Both the position numbers and the translations under genes were made by a program. Source: Deinococcus roseus (GTDB taxonomy: Bacteria; Deinococcota; Deinococci; Deinococcales; Deinococcaceae). Taken from it: a stretch of 64,000 bases of DNA. Below the pieces are notes generated by a model. That model searched no databases. It was not told the origin of the DNA and saw only the letters and a list, made by a program, of their open reading frames with translations. Shown in pieces: positions 7,855 to 15,693 of this stretch. The first letter of the stretch is position 1; each line of letters opens with the position of its first letter. Location of the stretch: positions 1 to 64,000 of the forward strand of contig NZ_BMOD01000021.1 in the NCBI RefSeq assembly GCF_014646895.1. The letters are read 5' to 3'.

Positions 7855-9099
7855 TCAGGCCTGCTGCTCAGAAATGCGGGGGGCTTTCCTGCCAAAGGCT
7901 TCGGGACCAAAGCGCACCACGGCCAGCACCCCCGCCACCACAATCACCAGGCTTTGCAAAGTGAAAGCCAGTCTGGGGCCGTAATGCTCTCCCAGGTAGC
8001 CCATGAACACATAGATGCCCAGCACCAGCACCGAGTAGAGGGTGTTGAAGGTGGACTGCACCCGGCCCTGAAATTCCAGGGCGGTTTCTTCCTGCACATG
8101 GGTCTGGTAGACCACGTTGATGCACACAAAAAATCCCATCAGCACGGTGGTGATGATGGCTGAAACAAGGCTCCAGGATTGCCCGTGCAGGAACACCATG
8201 CTGGCCAGCAGGAACAGCCACAGGACCATCAGGCGGGGCCGTCCCAGTTTGTGCACCAGCCTGGAGAGCAGGAAACTGCCCACCACCGAACCCACCGCCC
8301 ATCCTGCATCGATCAGTCCAAAGCCAACGGTTCCAACCTTCAGGACATCTTTTGCAAAAACCGCCGAGAGGGTGTTCAGGGTCTGGGGAGTGGTCCAGAC
8401 CATGCTGATGATGATGTAGGGCAAAACCAGTCCGGGATTCTGCCGGATGTAGGCCAGACCTGCCTGCATGTCTGCAAAAAGCTGAATTCTGGGGGTTTTT
8501 TCACTGGAGGTGCTGCGGGGGTCCTGAAAATGGATGCTCCCAATGAAGGCTGCACTGATCAGGAAGCTGATCCCATTGACCACCATGGCCCACATGGGTG
8601 AAGCGCCTGCCAGCACAAAACCACCCACCCCAGCCCCCAGAATCATGCCCAGTTGAACAGCGGTTCGGGTGTAAATGTTGGCCTGCAAAAGCAGTGGGCT
8701 GGGGACCACTTTGCGCACCATGGCCACGGTGGCAGGCCTCCACAGGGTGTCTCCCAGGGCCACCAGGAATTCCATCAGGTACAGGTGCCAGGCCTGCAAA
8801 TGACCGCTCAGGTACAGCAGGGGAACCAGCAGCACCACCAGAGCACGCACAAAATCGGTGAGGGCGGCCAGTTTGCGCTGGTCCAGACGGTCCACCAGCA
8901 CGCCCGCAAAGGGACTGAACAGCAGACCGGGCAGGGCGTGGGCCACCATCAGCCAGGCCACACTGGAGCCTTTTCCAGTCAGTTCCAGGGTGATCCAGCT
9001 TGAGGCAATGAACTGCATGCCAAAACCAATGGCAGAAATGGCATTTCCGGTCAGGTAGCGGGTGAAAGGTTGAATTTGAAACAACTGGGAACGTGGCAT
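7855..9099 (-). CDS. MFS transporter, MFS_3/EntS-like drug or siderophore exporter
   Basis: This 414-residue integral membrane protein has the twelve-helix pattern of major facilitator exporters. It starts with a short cytosolic tail (FQIQPFTRYLTGNAISAIGFG), and the loop GVLVDRLDQRKLAALTDF after helix 2 is the family signature motif A. A second half-repeat starts near LAYIRQNPGLVLPYIIISM. A ribosome site (GGGGG) precedes the ATG. The neighbour encoded just upstream on the same strand is an ArsR/DUF5937-type regulator, the usual arrangement for an exporter and its controller. The substrate is unknown. Confidence 0.85.
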   Translation of the reverse strand: MPRSQLFQIQPFTRYLTGNAISAIGFGMQFIASSWITLELTGKGSSVAWLMVAHALPGLLFSPFAGVLVDRLDQRKLAALTDFVRALVVLLVPLLYLSGHLQAWHLYLMEFLVALGDTLWRPATVAMVRKVVPSPLLLQANIYTRTAVQLGMILGAGVGGFVLAGASPMWAMVVNGISFLISAAFIGSIHFQDPRSTSSEKTPRIQLFADMQAGLAYIRQNPGLVLPYIIISMVWTTPQTLNTLSAVFAKDVLKVGTVGFGLIDAGWAVGSVVGSFLLSRLVHKLGRPRLMVLWLFLLASMVFLHGQSWSLVSAIITTVLMGFFVCINVVYQTHVQEETALEFQGRVQSTFNTLYSVLVLGIYVFMGYLGEHYGPRLAFTLQSLVIVVAGVLAVVRFGPEAFGRKAPRISEQQA

Positions 9100-9249
9100 G
9101 AAACCCCCTCTGGGTGTATTTTCGCTGTCCGGGCCTGCAAGAAGCAGGACCAGATTCGGGCAGAATCTGCAGGTGTCAGGACAATGGGCTGAACACAGAG
9201 AAACCCTCAGACCTGCTGTGAGGCCTGGGTGCTCCTGGATGGCTTCAGG

Positions 9250-10281
9250 TTAATCTGCAGAAGGGCTTGCGACAATGGATTCAAAAAATTTTGAATCGTC
9301 CTTGAAGAGGGTGAGCAGGCCATTGCCTCTGGGGGTCAGGCGGTAATACACAAAGCGGCCCATGCGTTGCGGCTCTGCCAGCCCCAGGTTTTTCAGGCGT
9401 CCCAGATGATGGGAAATGGCTCCAGGGGCCAGGTGCAGCCGCTCGGTGAGTTCCAGGGTGGTGGCAGGCAGGTTCAGCATCACTTTTGCGCAACTGTTGC
9501 CCAGCAGGATTTCCAGCTGATCATGGTTCTCTGCAGGAGCACTGCCCCACAGGAGGCCCACCCCACGGGCCGGATAGAACAGGGTGGGTTGCCATGGCTC
9601 CTCGCAGATGGACATGCTCTTGGGGTACACAAAAGCAGACGGCACCAGCACAATGCCGCGCCCTCTGGCGTCGCTGTCTTCGTGCCTGCCCCGGTCAATC
9701 AGCACGTGCCCATCCTCATAGCGGATGGTGGGATCAATGCCCGAGAAAAGCTGCTCCGGGCCTTCCAGGGCCAGGGTGCGGGAACGCACCAGCACATCGT
9801 TTTCCAGAAACACCTGCACTTTGACCCAGTAAGGGGCCATCACCCGGTCCCAGTAGGCCCTGAGGGTGTCCACCAGTTTTTGCAGGTGCAACTCGGGTTC
9901 GAGCAGGAAAGCATCGATGACTTCTGGGCGGGTTTCTCGCAGGCTGCAGAGTTTGTTCAGCTCATAGACCACCTGTGCTGTGGATGTTTGCAGGATCTGC
10001 TTGACCTCCTCTTCAAACACTGGAAATGGGGTGAGGGGGGGAGGGGTCAGAAAATCGGGAATGTAATAAGGTGGGTTCCCGAGTTGCCTGGGAATCAGGG
10101 CTTCCAGCAGGGTGGTGTCAAAATCACCCAGCAGTTTGCGTGCCTCCTTGATCCAGGGCAGGTGCAGGGCATGAAAGCCCGGACTCTGGTAGACCATGAA
10201 ACTGGCCACACATTCCCACAGTGGACTGAAAGCAAAACGCACCCTGGACAGATCCAGAGGGCTGACCTTGATTCGGATCAC
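9250..10281 (-). CDS. Transcription regulator with DUF5937-like N-terminus and ArsR-type winged helix
   Basis: The 343-residue protein has a long N-terminal domain resembling DUF5937 (VSPLDLSRVRFAFSPLWECVASF, then HALHLPWIKEAR) and a C-terminal ArsR-type winged helix (LLGNSCAKVMLNLPATTLELTERLHLAPGAISHHLGRLKNLGL, then RFVYYRLTPRGNGLL). The start is a GTG at 10281 with a strong ribosome site (AAAGGAGG). It precedes the MFS exporter on the same strand with a 150-base gap, so it probably controls that gene. No ligand-binding residues can be named. Confidence 0.8.
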   Translation of the reverse strand: MIRIKVSPLDLSRVRFAFSPLWECVASFMVYQSPGFHALHLPWIKEARKLLGDFDTTLLEALIPRQLGNPPYYIPDFLTPPPLTPFPVFEEEVKQILQTSTAQVVYELNKLCSLRETRPEVIDAFLLEPELHLQKLVDTLRAYWDRVMAPYWVKVQVFLENDVLVRSRTLALEGPEQLFSGIDPTIRYEDGHVLIDRGRHEDSDARGRGIVLVPSAFVYPKSMSICEEPWQPTLFYPARGVGLLWGSAPAENHDQLEILLGNSCAKVMLNLPATTLELTERLHLAPGAISHHLGRLKNLGLAEPQRMGRFVYYRLTPRGNGLLTLFKDDSKFFESIVASPSAD

Positions 10282-10368
10282 AGATCCTCCTTTGCCCTGA
10301 GTCTGACCTGCCTGATCTGGGCAGGCAATAGCGCCGATGGCCTATGGAGAAGTGCGGGGGTCGGGTTC

Positions 10369-10374
10369 TACGCT
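10369..10374 (+). promoter_or_regulatory. Leaderless-type -10 box TACGCT
   Basis: TACGCT lies 7 bases before the ATG at 10382, with no ribosome site. It supports that start for tag. Confidence 0.5.
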
Positions 10375-10381
10375 GAACAGC

Positions 10382-10972
10382 ATGACCGAACAGCCAGAGA
10401 CCCTTCCTCAGCAACAGGGCCAGCAACACAGCTACTGTCTGGCGGTGCAATCCGGGAAGCTGGACGCCCTGCACGTGCACTACCACGACACCGAGTATGG
10501 TTTTCCCCTCTCAGAAGACAACCTGCTCTTTGAGCGTCTGGTGCTGGAAATCAACCAGGCGGGCCTCTCCTGGAGCACCATCCTGAAGAAGAAAGACCAT
10601 TTTCGGGTGGCTTTCGATGGTTTCGATCTGCAGCAGGTGGCCTCTTACACCACAGAGGACATCGAGCGCCTGATGCAGGATGCGGGGATCATCCGCAACC
10701 GTCTGAAAATCGAGGCCACCATCGAGAATGCCCGGCGGTTGCTGGTTTTAAAAGAACAGCATGGCTCCTTTCGGTCATGGCTGGATCAGCACCATCCCAG
10801 AACAAAAGCAGACTGGGTCAAACTTTTCAGGCAGACCTTCCGTTTTGTGGGAGGAGAGATTGTGGGTGAATTCCTGCTCAGCACCGGATACCTGCCAGAG
10901 GCACACCATCCCGATTGCCCGGTGCAAGAGACCATCTTGCAGCTTTCCCCTCCCTGGTCCAGACGGCCCTGA
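10382..10972 (+). CDS. tag: DNA-3-methyladenine glycosylase I
   Basis: This 196-residue base-excision repair enzyme removes 3-methyladenine from alkylated DNA. It shows the Tag signature: an N-terminal Cys, then VHYHDTEYGFPL, FERLVLEINQAGLSWSTILKKKDHFRVAF with the catalytic-site Glu, and a C-terminal HHPDC that completes the zinc site with the N-terminal Cys and His. Starting at the ATG at 10382 leaves a short Gln-rich leader; an upstream ATG at 10337 would add 15 residues with no family match. The gene is divergent from the DUF5937-type regulator. Confidence 0.88.
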   Translation: MTEQPETLPQQQGQQHSYCLAVQSGKLDALHVHYHDTEYGFPLSEDNLLFERLVLEINQAGLSWSTILKKKDHFRVAFDGFDLQQVASYTTEDIERLMQDAGIIRNRLKIEATIENARRLLVLKEQHGSFRSWLDQHHPRTKADWVKLFRQTFRFVGGEIVGEFLLSTGYLPEAHHPDCPVQETILQLSPPWSRRP

Positions 10973-11212
10973 GATGCTTTCAATCTGCATGAAAATTTCC
11001 TTCGATCTGCTAAAATGAAAGCAAATTCAAGGGCTCCTTCTGAAAAACCCTGTTCCTGAAGTTGAATCTCTCTGAAGTGCAGGCTGGGTTTCCTGAAAAA
11101 CAGCTGTGCATTTTCAGAAAGGTGAAAGAGAAGCGCTATACTATGGAGTGAACGGGAGCTTTAGGGGTTGGGTGCGTGAAAGTGCTTCAAAGCATGACAA
11201 CGCGGCCCACGG
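10973..11212. other. Intergenic region, tag to ROK regulator
   Basis: No gene was found in these 240 bases. A TATACT at 11137-11142 could be a distal -10 box but has no convincing -35. The stretch leads into the palindromic operator of the ROK gene. Confidence 0.5.
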
Positions 11213-11235
11213 TTGTTTGTTTTTCGAACAAACAA
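11213..11235. promoter_or_regulatory. Perfect palindromic operator upstream of the ROK regulator
   Basis: The arms TTGTTTGTT and AACAAACAA are perfectly inverted around a 5-base spacer. The core TTTGTT-N5-AACAAA resembles the operator of the ROK repressor XylR. It overlaps the proposed -35 element, 44 bases before the start, which suggests autorepression. Confidence 0.75.
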
Positions 11236-11246
11236 AATGCTAAACT
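11217..11246 (+). promoter_or_regulatory. Promoter of the ROK regulator with extended -10
   Basis: TTGTTT at 11217-11222 and TAACT-like box TAAACT at 11241-11246 are spaced 18 bases apart. A TG one base before the -10 (TGCTAAACT) makes it an extended -10 promoter. The operator covers its -35. Confidence 0.5.
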
Positions 11247-11278
11247 CAAGAACACCTACCCCTACAGGAGTGAGTCAC

Positions 11279-12514
11279 ATGCGGTCAGAAACCCTAGACC
11301 TGAATGCCATTCGAATGCAGCACACCCTGATTCTGCTGCGCAAACTCTGGTATGAAGACATTTCCCGGGCAGAGCTCTCCCGCCGGATCGGACTCTCCAG
11401 AAGTGCCATTTCCAGCATTGTTTCAGAACTGCTGGATGTCAACCTGGTGCTGGAACTCGGTCTGGGTGCCTCCCTGGGAGGCCGCAAACCCACCATCCTC
11501 AGGCTCCACGAAAACGCAGCCTGTCTGCTGGCCGTGGACATCGGCAAACGCCACCTGGGCGTGGCCCTGATGGATTTGCGTTGCAACATCATTGAACAGG
11601 TTTCCTGCGAACACCACCGCGAATACAGCCCCGAAGACACCTACGAGGAACTTGAACAGGTGATCCAGGGCTTCAAAAAGAAACACCCCGAGAAAGCCAC
11701 CCGCATCGCCACCATCGGGGTGAGCATTGCAGGACCGGTCAATTACAAAACCGGACAGGTGATCCAGCCGCCCAGCCTGCCCTCCTGGAACAATGAAAAC
11801 GTGGCAGCAGCCCTGTCCCGCCGCTTCAACACCCCGGTTTACGTGGACAACGACGCCAACCTGGGTGCCCTGGCCGAACTGCACTTCAGTGGCATCAGCG
11901 ACCAGCACCTGATCTACCTGAAATGCGCCACCGGCATCGGGGCAGGCATCCTGATCGATGGCAAGATCTACCGGGGGGTTTCAGGTGGGGCCGGAGAAAT
12001 CGGGCACACCAGCATCAACGAAAACGGCCCCGTCGGTCCCAGCGGGTATCCGGGCAGCCTGGAAAGTTATGTCTCGGGGGCGATGCTGCTGCAACGCATG
12101 CTGGAATTGCTTCCCCAGTACCCCCAGTCTGTGCTCAGGGCAGACAGCAGCCTGCAACACCTGGCCCTCTCTGCCAAAGCAGGAGATGAACTGGCCACAT
12201 TGATCGTGCAGGAAGCCGGACAGCACCTGGGCATTGCCATTGCCAACGTGGTCAACCTGTTCAGCCCCGGAGAAGTGATTCTGGGAGGAGACCTCTCCCT
12301 GGCCGAGGAGGCGCTGCTGGAGCCCCTGCAGCAAATGCTGGAACAGCGCACCATGCTGATCAACCGGGAACAGACCAACGTGCGCCTGACCCGCTTCAAC
12401 ACCCTCACCTCGCTGTACGGGGCAGGGGTGCTCGCCCTCTATGAACTGTTCTCACCCACAGGCCTGAAGCACCTCTACGAGGTGGCCAGACAGCCTGTTT
12501 TGACGGAAGCTTAA
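11279..12514 (+). CDS. ROK-family transcription repressor (XylR/NagC-like) without zinc cysteines
   Basis: This 411-residue protein has an N-terminal winged helix (ISRAELSRRIGLSRSAISSIVSELL) and a C-terminal ROK sugar-kinase-like domain (LLAVDIGKRHLGVALMDL; VDNDANLGALAELHF; CATGIGAGILIDGKIYRG; GGAGEIGHTSI). In most ROK proteins a CxCGxxGCxE zinc motif follows; here the region reads GPVGPSGYPGSLESY, so all three cysteines are missing. The ATG at 11279 has a good ribosome site (CAGGAG). A palindrome overlapping the promoter suggests autoregulation. The effector sugar is unknown, and no sugar-use genes are adjacent. Confidence 0.85.
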   Translation: MRSETLDLNAIRMQHTLILLRKLWYEDISRAELSRRIGLSRSAISSIVSELLDVNLVLELGLGASLGGRKPTILRLHENAACLLAVDIGKRHLGVALMDLRCNIIEQVSCEHHREYSPEDTYEELEQVIQGFKKKHPEKATRIATIGVSIAGPVNYKTGQVIQPPSLPSWNNENVAAALSRRFNTPVYVDNDANLGALAELHFSGISDQHLIYLKCATGIGAGILIDGKIYRGVSGGAGEIGHTSINENGPVGPSGYPGSLESYVSGAMLLQRMLELLPQYPQSVLRADSSLQHLALSAKAGDELATLIVQEAGQHLGIAIANVVNLFSPGEVILGGDLSLAEEALLEPLQQMLEQRTMLINREQTNVRLTRFNTLTSLYGAGVLALYELFSPTGLKHLYEVARQPVLTEA

Positions 12515-12540
12515 GCTCCACCTCCAACTCGGGCTGCGCC

Positions 12541-12571
12541 CTATCCTCCCCCGCCATGCGGGGGAGGATAG
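12541..12571. repeat. Long GC-rich palindrome, REP-like
   Basis: A perfect 14-base-pair inverted repeat (CTATCCTCCCCCGC, loop CAT, then its complement) lies between the convergent ROK and DeoR genes. It is followed by GCGAGTGTAACGAGCGAG and GGAGGGGG instead of a U-tract. It may terminate transcription, but its form suggests a dispersed extragenic palindrome. Confidence 0.7.
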
Positions 12572-12608
12572 CGAGTGTAACGAGCGAGGAGGGGGAAGAG
12601 GGACAGAA

Positions 12609-13388
12609 TCAGGTCAGGGCTGGAGCCACCAGCACCTTGAGGCCAGCCTGTTCCAGGGCCACACGCTGCTGGTCCTGCACCCCATCGTCGGTGATCAGGG
12701 CGGTGACCTGCCGGACGGTGCCAAAACGGGTCAGGGTGTGGCGGCCCACCTTGCTGTGGTCTGCCAGCACGTAGCAGCGCTCTGCAGCATGGCACACCAC
12801 CCGTGCGGCAATGGCTTCTGGCTCGTCCCGCATGGAGAAGCCAAATTCAGGGGTGATGCCTGTGCAACCCAGGAAAGCCAGATCCAGCCGGTGTTCCTGC
12901 AGGGTTTGCCGCACGTTGTCTCCCACCAGTTCGTAGGAGTACATGTTGAGTTGCCCACCGGCCACCAGCACTTTGGTGTGACCGTGGCTGTACAGCTCCA
13001 TGGCGACATTGAGGGCATTGGTCACCACGGTGATTTTCTTGCCCCGCAGCCAGCGGGCCAGTTCGGTGCAACTGGACCCACCAGAGAGGCCGATCACCAT
13101 GCCGGGCTGCACCAGACTGGCGGCCACTGCAGCAATGGCCCTTTTCTCTGCAGCGTGTTTTTTGGCGGAATCCAGAAAGGAAGGCAGGTACTTGACCGGG
13201 GTGGCCACACACACCCCGCCCCAGGTGCGTTCCACCAGGCCGCGCGACTCCAGGGTGGCGATGTCCCTGCGCATGGTGGCAATGGACACCTGGACCAGTT
13301 GACTGAGTTCTTCCAGTCGGCATTCTCCTTTGCGCGTCACCACATCCAGAATCAGAGCATGCCGTTGTTGGGTGCTGAGTTTGCTCAC
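12609..13388 (-). CDS. DeoR/GlpR-family transcription regulator
   Basis: This 259-residue repressor has the N-terminal DeoR winged helix (QRHALILDVVTRKGECRLEELSQLVQVSIATMRRDIATLESRGLVERTWGG) and the C-terminal sugar-phosphate sensor domain (IGLSGGSSCTELARWL, ITVVTNALNVAMEL, LDLAFLGCTGI, then a CYVLADHSKVGR loop). Family members respond to phosphorylated sugars. The start is GTG at 13388 with AAGGAG upstream. No sugar pathway genes are adjacent; it converges on the ROK regulator. Confidence 0.88.
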   Translation of the reverse strand: MSKLSTQQRHALILDVVTRKGECRLEELSQLVQVSIATMRRDIATLESRGLVERTWGGVCVATPVKYLPSFLDSAKKHAAEKRAIAAVAASLVQPGMVIGLSGGSSCTELARWLRGKKITVVTNALNVAMELYSHGHTKVLVAGGQLNMYSYELVGDNVRQTLQEHRLDLAFLGCTGITPEFGFSMRDEPEAIAARVVCHAAERCYVLADHSKVGRHTLTRFGTVRQVTALITDDGVQDQQRVALEQAGLKVLVAPALT

Positions 13389-13667
13389 GAGAACTCCTTA
13401 CAGGTGGGTTGGAATGGACAGGTCTGGAGCGATCAGACCGGGCAGGGCACGGATCCACAGGGGCCACACAAGACCCAGACCGTTGCGCCATCCAGGTGCT
13501 GAAACAGAAGTAACTCCATCATAAGCGAAAAGGGACGATTCGGTCACAGATCCACAAGACTAAAGGTTTTCACTTGTTTGAGTCTCAGGTTGCGAAGTTC
13601 CACTTCTGTAAAGATTGTTGCGGTGATTTCTGCCCTGGGACGTAGAATTCCTCTACAGGAGGATGAA

Positions 13668-13985
13668 ATGAACACACCAGAACAACAAATTTTGACTGCA
13701 AAGCAACAATTTCAGGACAGCATCAACAGTCGATTCAGGAACACCGGTTTGCAGGTCAACCCCGAAGCCGCAGACTCAGATGGCTTTGTGATGGGCACCG
13801 AAGATGGCAGCAGAAGGGTGCGGGCCGTTTTCCATTGCGACCAGGACCAGGTGCAGGTGGACCTGTACCGTCCTCTGGGCGCAGGCTGGGACAATGAACC
13901 CTTCGAGCATGGCCTCAGTGATTTTGAACGGGCAGGCTTCCTGATTCATGAAGAGCTGCGGGGCAACGAGCAGAAAATCCAGTAA
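13668..13985 (+). CDS. Small acidic hypothetical protein
   Basis: The protein has 105 residues from the ATG at 13668, which follows the strong ribosome site AGGAGG; a TAGAAT at 13643-13648 could be its -10. It is acidic and soluble (RRVRAVFHCDQDQVQVDLYRPLGAGWDNEPFEHGLSDFERAGFLIHEEL). No family was recognised. It lies alone between divergent DeoR and convergent ribbon-helix-helix genes and ends just before a strong terminator. Confidence 0.7.
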   Translation: MNTPEQQILTAKQQFQDSINSRFRNTGLQVNPEAADSDGFVMGTEDGSRRVRAVFHCDQDQVQVDLYRPLGAGWDNEPFEHGLSDFERAGFLIHEELRGNEQKIQ

Positions 13986-14004
13986 GCCTTCTATCTCGAA
14001 CCAG

Positions 14005-14039
14005 AGAAAACCGGACCTGTGAATCAGGTCCGGTTTTCT
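14005..14039. terminator. Bidirectional intrinsic terminator
   Basis: A perfect 15-base-pair stem (AGAAAACCGGACCTG and its complement, loop TGAAT) ends in a T-rich tract on either strand. It separates two convergent small genes. Confidence 0.88.
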
Positions 14040-14052
14040 TAGCACGGAGGAT

Positions 14053-14388
14053 TTATTCCTGGGATTTGTCCTCGGCTTTTTTGTTGGGCTGGTGCAGGAT
14101 GTTGTGGGCCAGGTCCTTGCTGGTGGCCCCCAGAATCTGCGCCGTCTGCTTGAGGTTGGGCGGATAATCTTCGGTGATGGGGAGCCTGCCACCCTTGATG
14201 CGGTCCCTCAGTTCATCAATGGCCAGTTCTCGCAGCATGGCAGAGACCGTGAGGCCCTGGCGTTCTGCGGTGTGGGCAATCAATTCGTATTCAACTTTTT
14301 CCAGTTGCACCACCACATCGGTGGGCTGCTGCAGGGTTTTTTGCTCCTGGGTCTGATTTTGTGAAGGTTGATTCTGTGAAGTGGTCAT
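14053..14388 (-). CDS. Ribbon-helix-helix-like DNA-binding protein
   Basis: This 111-residue protein has a Gln/Asn-rich N-terminus and then VVVQLEKVEYELIAHTAERQGLTVSAMLRELAIDELRDRI, which fits a beta strand plus two helices of the CopG/Arc ribbon-helix-helix fold. A lysine- and asparagine-rich tail follows. AAAGGAG precedes the ATG. Three copies of ATGATCAA (on this strand) lie 55 to 88 bases upstream of the start; such proteins bind short repeated sites, so this may be its own operator. No toxin gene lies next to it, so an antitoxin role is not supported. Confidence 0.65.
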   Translation of the reverse strand: MTTSQNQPSQNQTQEQKTLQQPTDVVVQLEKVEYELIAHTAERQGLTVSAMLRELAIDELRDRIKGGRLPITEDYPPNLKQTAQILGATSKDLAHNILHQPNKKAEDKSQE

Positions 14389-14442
14389 TGAAAACTCCTT
14401 TCGTTTTTGCCAGATGCAATGATGGTCTCAATGCAGCGGTGG

Positions 14443-14476
14443 TTGATCATGGCGTGTTGATCATCCTGTTGATCAT
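14443..14476. repeat. Three direct repeats of TTGATCAT
   Basis: TTGATCAT occurs at 14443-14450, 14457-14464 and 14469-14476, upstream of the ribbon-helix-helix gene. The spacing of 14 and 12 bases puts the sites roughly on one face of DNA. This is a candidate operator or partition-like site. Confidence 0.75.
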
Positions 14477-14706
14477 CCTGACTGACATCATATTGCCCGG
14501 TTTGTGTTTCTTCTCGTTTGAAATTTCTTGTTCTTTAAACTCCTGTTGTTTAAAATTGATTGCTTTTAAACACAAGACGTTTCTGCAGGATGATCCATTT
14601 TAAGTCCCTATATTTTCGCTTCTGTATCGGAAAAAACCATTACAAGCCCCACAATTTTTAAGAAGCATTTCCCACAACTGAAGGGCAATTGAAGATCACT
14701 TAAAGG
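14477..14706. other. AT-rich intergenic region with three TTTAAA boxes
   Basis: No gene was found. The stretch is markedly more AT-rich than its surroundings and carries TTTAAA at 14534, 14549 and 14565, 15 and 16 bases apart. Promoters of the flanking divergent genes must lie here, but none can be assigned firmly. Confidence 0.55.
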
Positions 14707-15021
14707 ATGGATCAATGCTTTTGGAGGGCCTCCGTCAGCTTCAATCTGCACAATCAGGTCATGAACCTGCTGGTGGCTTTTCTGGTTTCCTTTCTGCTGG
14801 GTGTGATGGTGCGTGCCCTGTGGATCATGCTCTTCCCGCTGGACATGACTGCAGCACTGGCAGGCCAGTCCAGCAATGACATCACCGAGGTGACCTTCAG
14901 AACCCTGATGTCCCTGCTGTGGTGTGGATTGCTGGTGGCAGGGGCAGGAAGTTTGCTGTTCAGTGCTTACTTGCTGATTCGTCGTTTGTTCAACCGCAAA
15001 GCAATTCCTGAAAGGACCTGA
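14707..15021 (+). CDS. Small membrane protein with two transmembrane segments
   Basis: The frame codes for 104 residues with two hydrophobic segments (VMNLLVAFLVSFLLGVMVRALWIML and LMSLLWCGLLVAGAGSLLFSAYLLI) joined by a short polar loop, ending in a basic tail RRLFNRKAIPERT. No family was recognised. The first ATG at 14707 has a close TAAAGG; an in-frame ATG at 14761 would give 86 residues and a more standard membrane start. The gene is followed by a strong hairpin, which supports it as a transcription unit. Confidence 0.55.
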   Translation: MDQCFWRASVSFNLHNQVMNLLVAFLVSFLLGVMVRALWIMLFPLDMTAALAGQSSNDITEVTFRTLMSLLWCGLLVAGAGSLLFSAYLLIRRLFNRKAIPERT

Positions 15022-15043
15022 CCAAAAGCCCATTTCACAAAAC

Positions 15044-15078
15044 AAAAAACCCCCGAGAGATTCTCCGGAACTCGGGGG
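15044..15078 (-). terminator. Minus-strand intrinsic terminator
   Basis: CCCCCGAG at 15050-15057 pairs with CTCGGGGG at 15071-15078. On the minus strand this is followed by six T. No minus-strand gene ends here, so the transcript it stops is unknown. Confidence 0.65.
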
Positions 15079-15126
15079 AAGCTGTAAGGCTTACTGCTAC
15101 CTTAGCAGAGCTTCCCCTGCCTTTTT
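15075..15126 (+). terminator. Compound hairpin terminator after the small membrane protein gene
   Basis: GGGGAAGCT (15075-15083) pairs with AGCTTCCCC (15109-15117), and inside it CTGCTA pairs with TAGCAG. TGCCTTTTT follows. It shares bases 15075-15078 with the minus-strand terminator. Confidence 0.7.
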
Positions 15127-15167
15127 GGTATGAATGGCTGGGGTTCAATTGTAACAAAAACCGAAAT

Positions 15168-15206
15168 TTCTGGTTTGCTGGAAAAATGCTGTCCAGCAAA
15201 CCAGAA
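15168..15206. repeat. Perfect 15-base-pair inverted repeat
   Basis: The arms TTCTGGTTTGCTGGA and TCCAGCAAACCAGAA flank a 9-base loop in a region with no gene (15127-15354). It could be an extra terminator, a small RNA element or a protein site. Confidence 0.8.
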
Positions 15207-15354
15207 GACAATCTTTGAAACCTTAATGAAGGCGAACATGGAGGGTTTGTTCATTTGTGAGAATCGGCTCTCAGTGCGACCTCAGAGCCACTGTCTACAG
15301 TAAAAGCAGGCTTGCCCACCACAGGGCATCAAGGCTTTTCAGCAGAGGTGGTCC

Positions 15355-15663
15355 ATGACGCACAACACCAACAACCAACAGGACGACCCGGAAGACAGCC
15401 TGAGGGATTTCATCCTGGTCCTCACGGTGGGTGGGGGTGTGGAATCCCTCAGGGTCAGGGACATCGAGAAGGTGGTGACGGGTCCCTCTGCAACCATCAG
15501 TTACGTGTATTTGCGCCGGGAACACAGCCGGGTGTTGCAGCTTCTGGTGGTGGTGGAAGATGCCAGAGCCTTCCAGCAAAGGTGTCACAACCTGCTGGCC
15601 GCCCTGCAAGCCCACAACACAGACCTGATCAACAAATTTTTTGCCCCTCCCATGGTGGGATGA
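15355..15663 (+). CDS. Hypothetical protein, 102 residues
   Basis: The ATG at 15355 has a ribosome site (AGAGGTGG). The protein starts with a polar Asn/Asp-rich tail, then shows LRDFILVLTVGGGVESLRVRDIEKVVTG and REHSRVLQLLVVVEDARAFQQRCHNLLAALQAH, which looks like a small alpha/beta fold. No family was recognised, and there is no signal peptide. The gene stands alone between hairpin-rich spacers. Confidence 0.6.
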   Translation: MTHNTNNQQDDPEDSLRDFILVLTVGGGVESLRVRDIEKVVTGPSATISYVYLRREHSRVLQLLVVVEDARAFQQRCHNLLAALQAHNTDLINKFFAPPMVG

Positions 15664-15693
15664 ATTCAAATAAGCATCCAAAAAAATTCCCCC

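Noticed and set aside
14053..14388. Toxin-antitoxin pair
   Set aside because: The ribbon-helix-helix protein has no adjacent toxin-like gene on the same strand.
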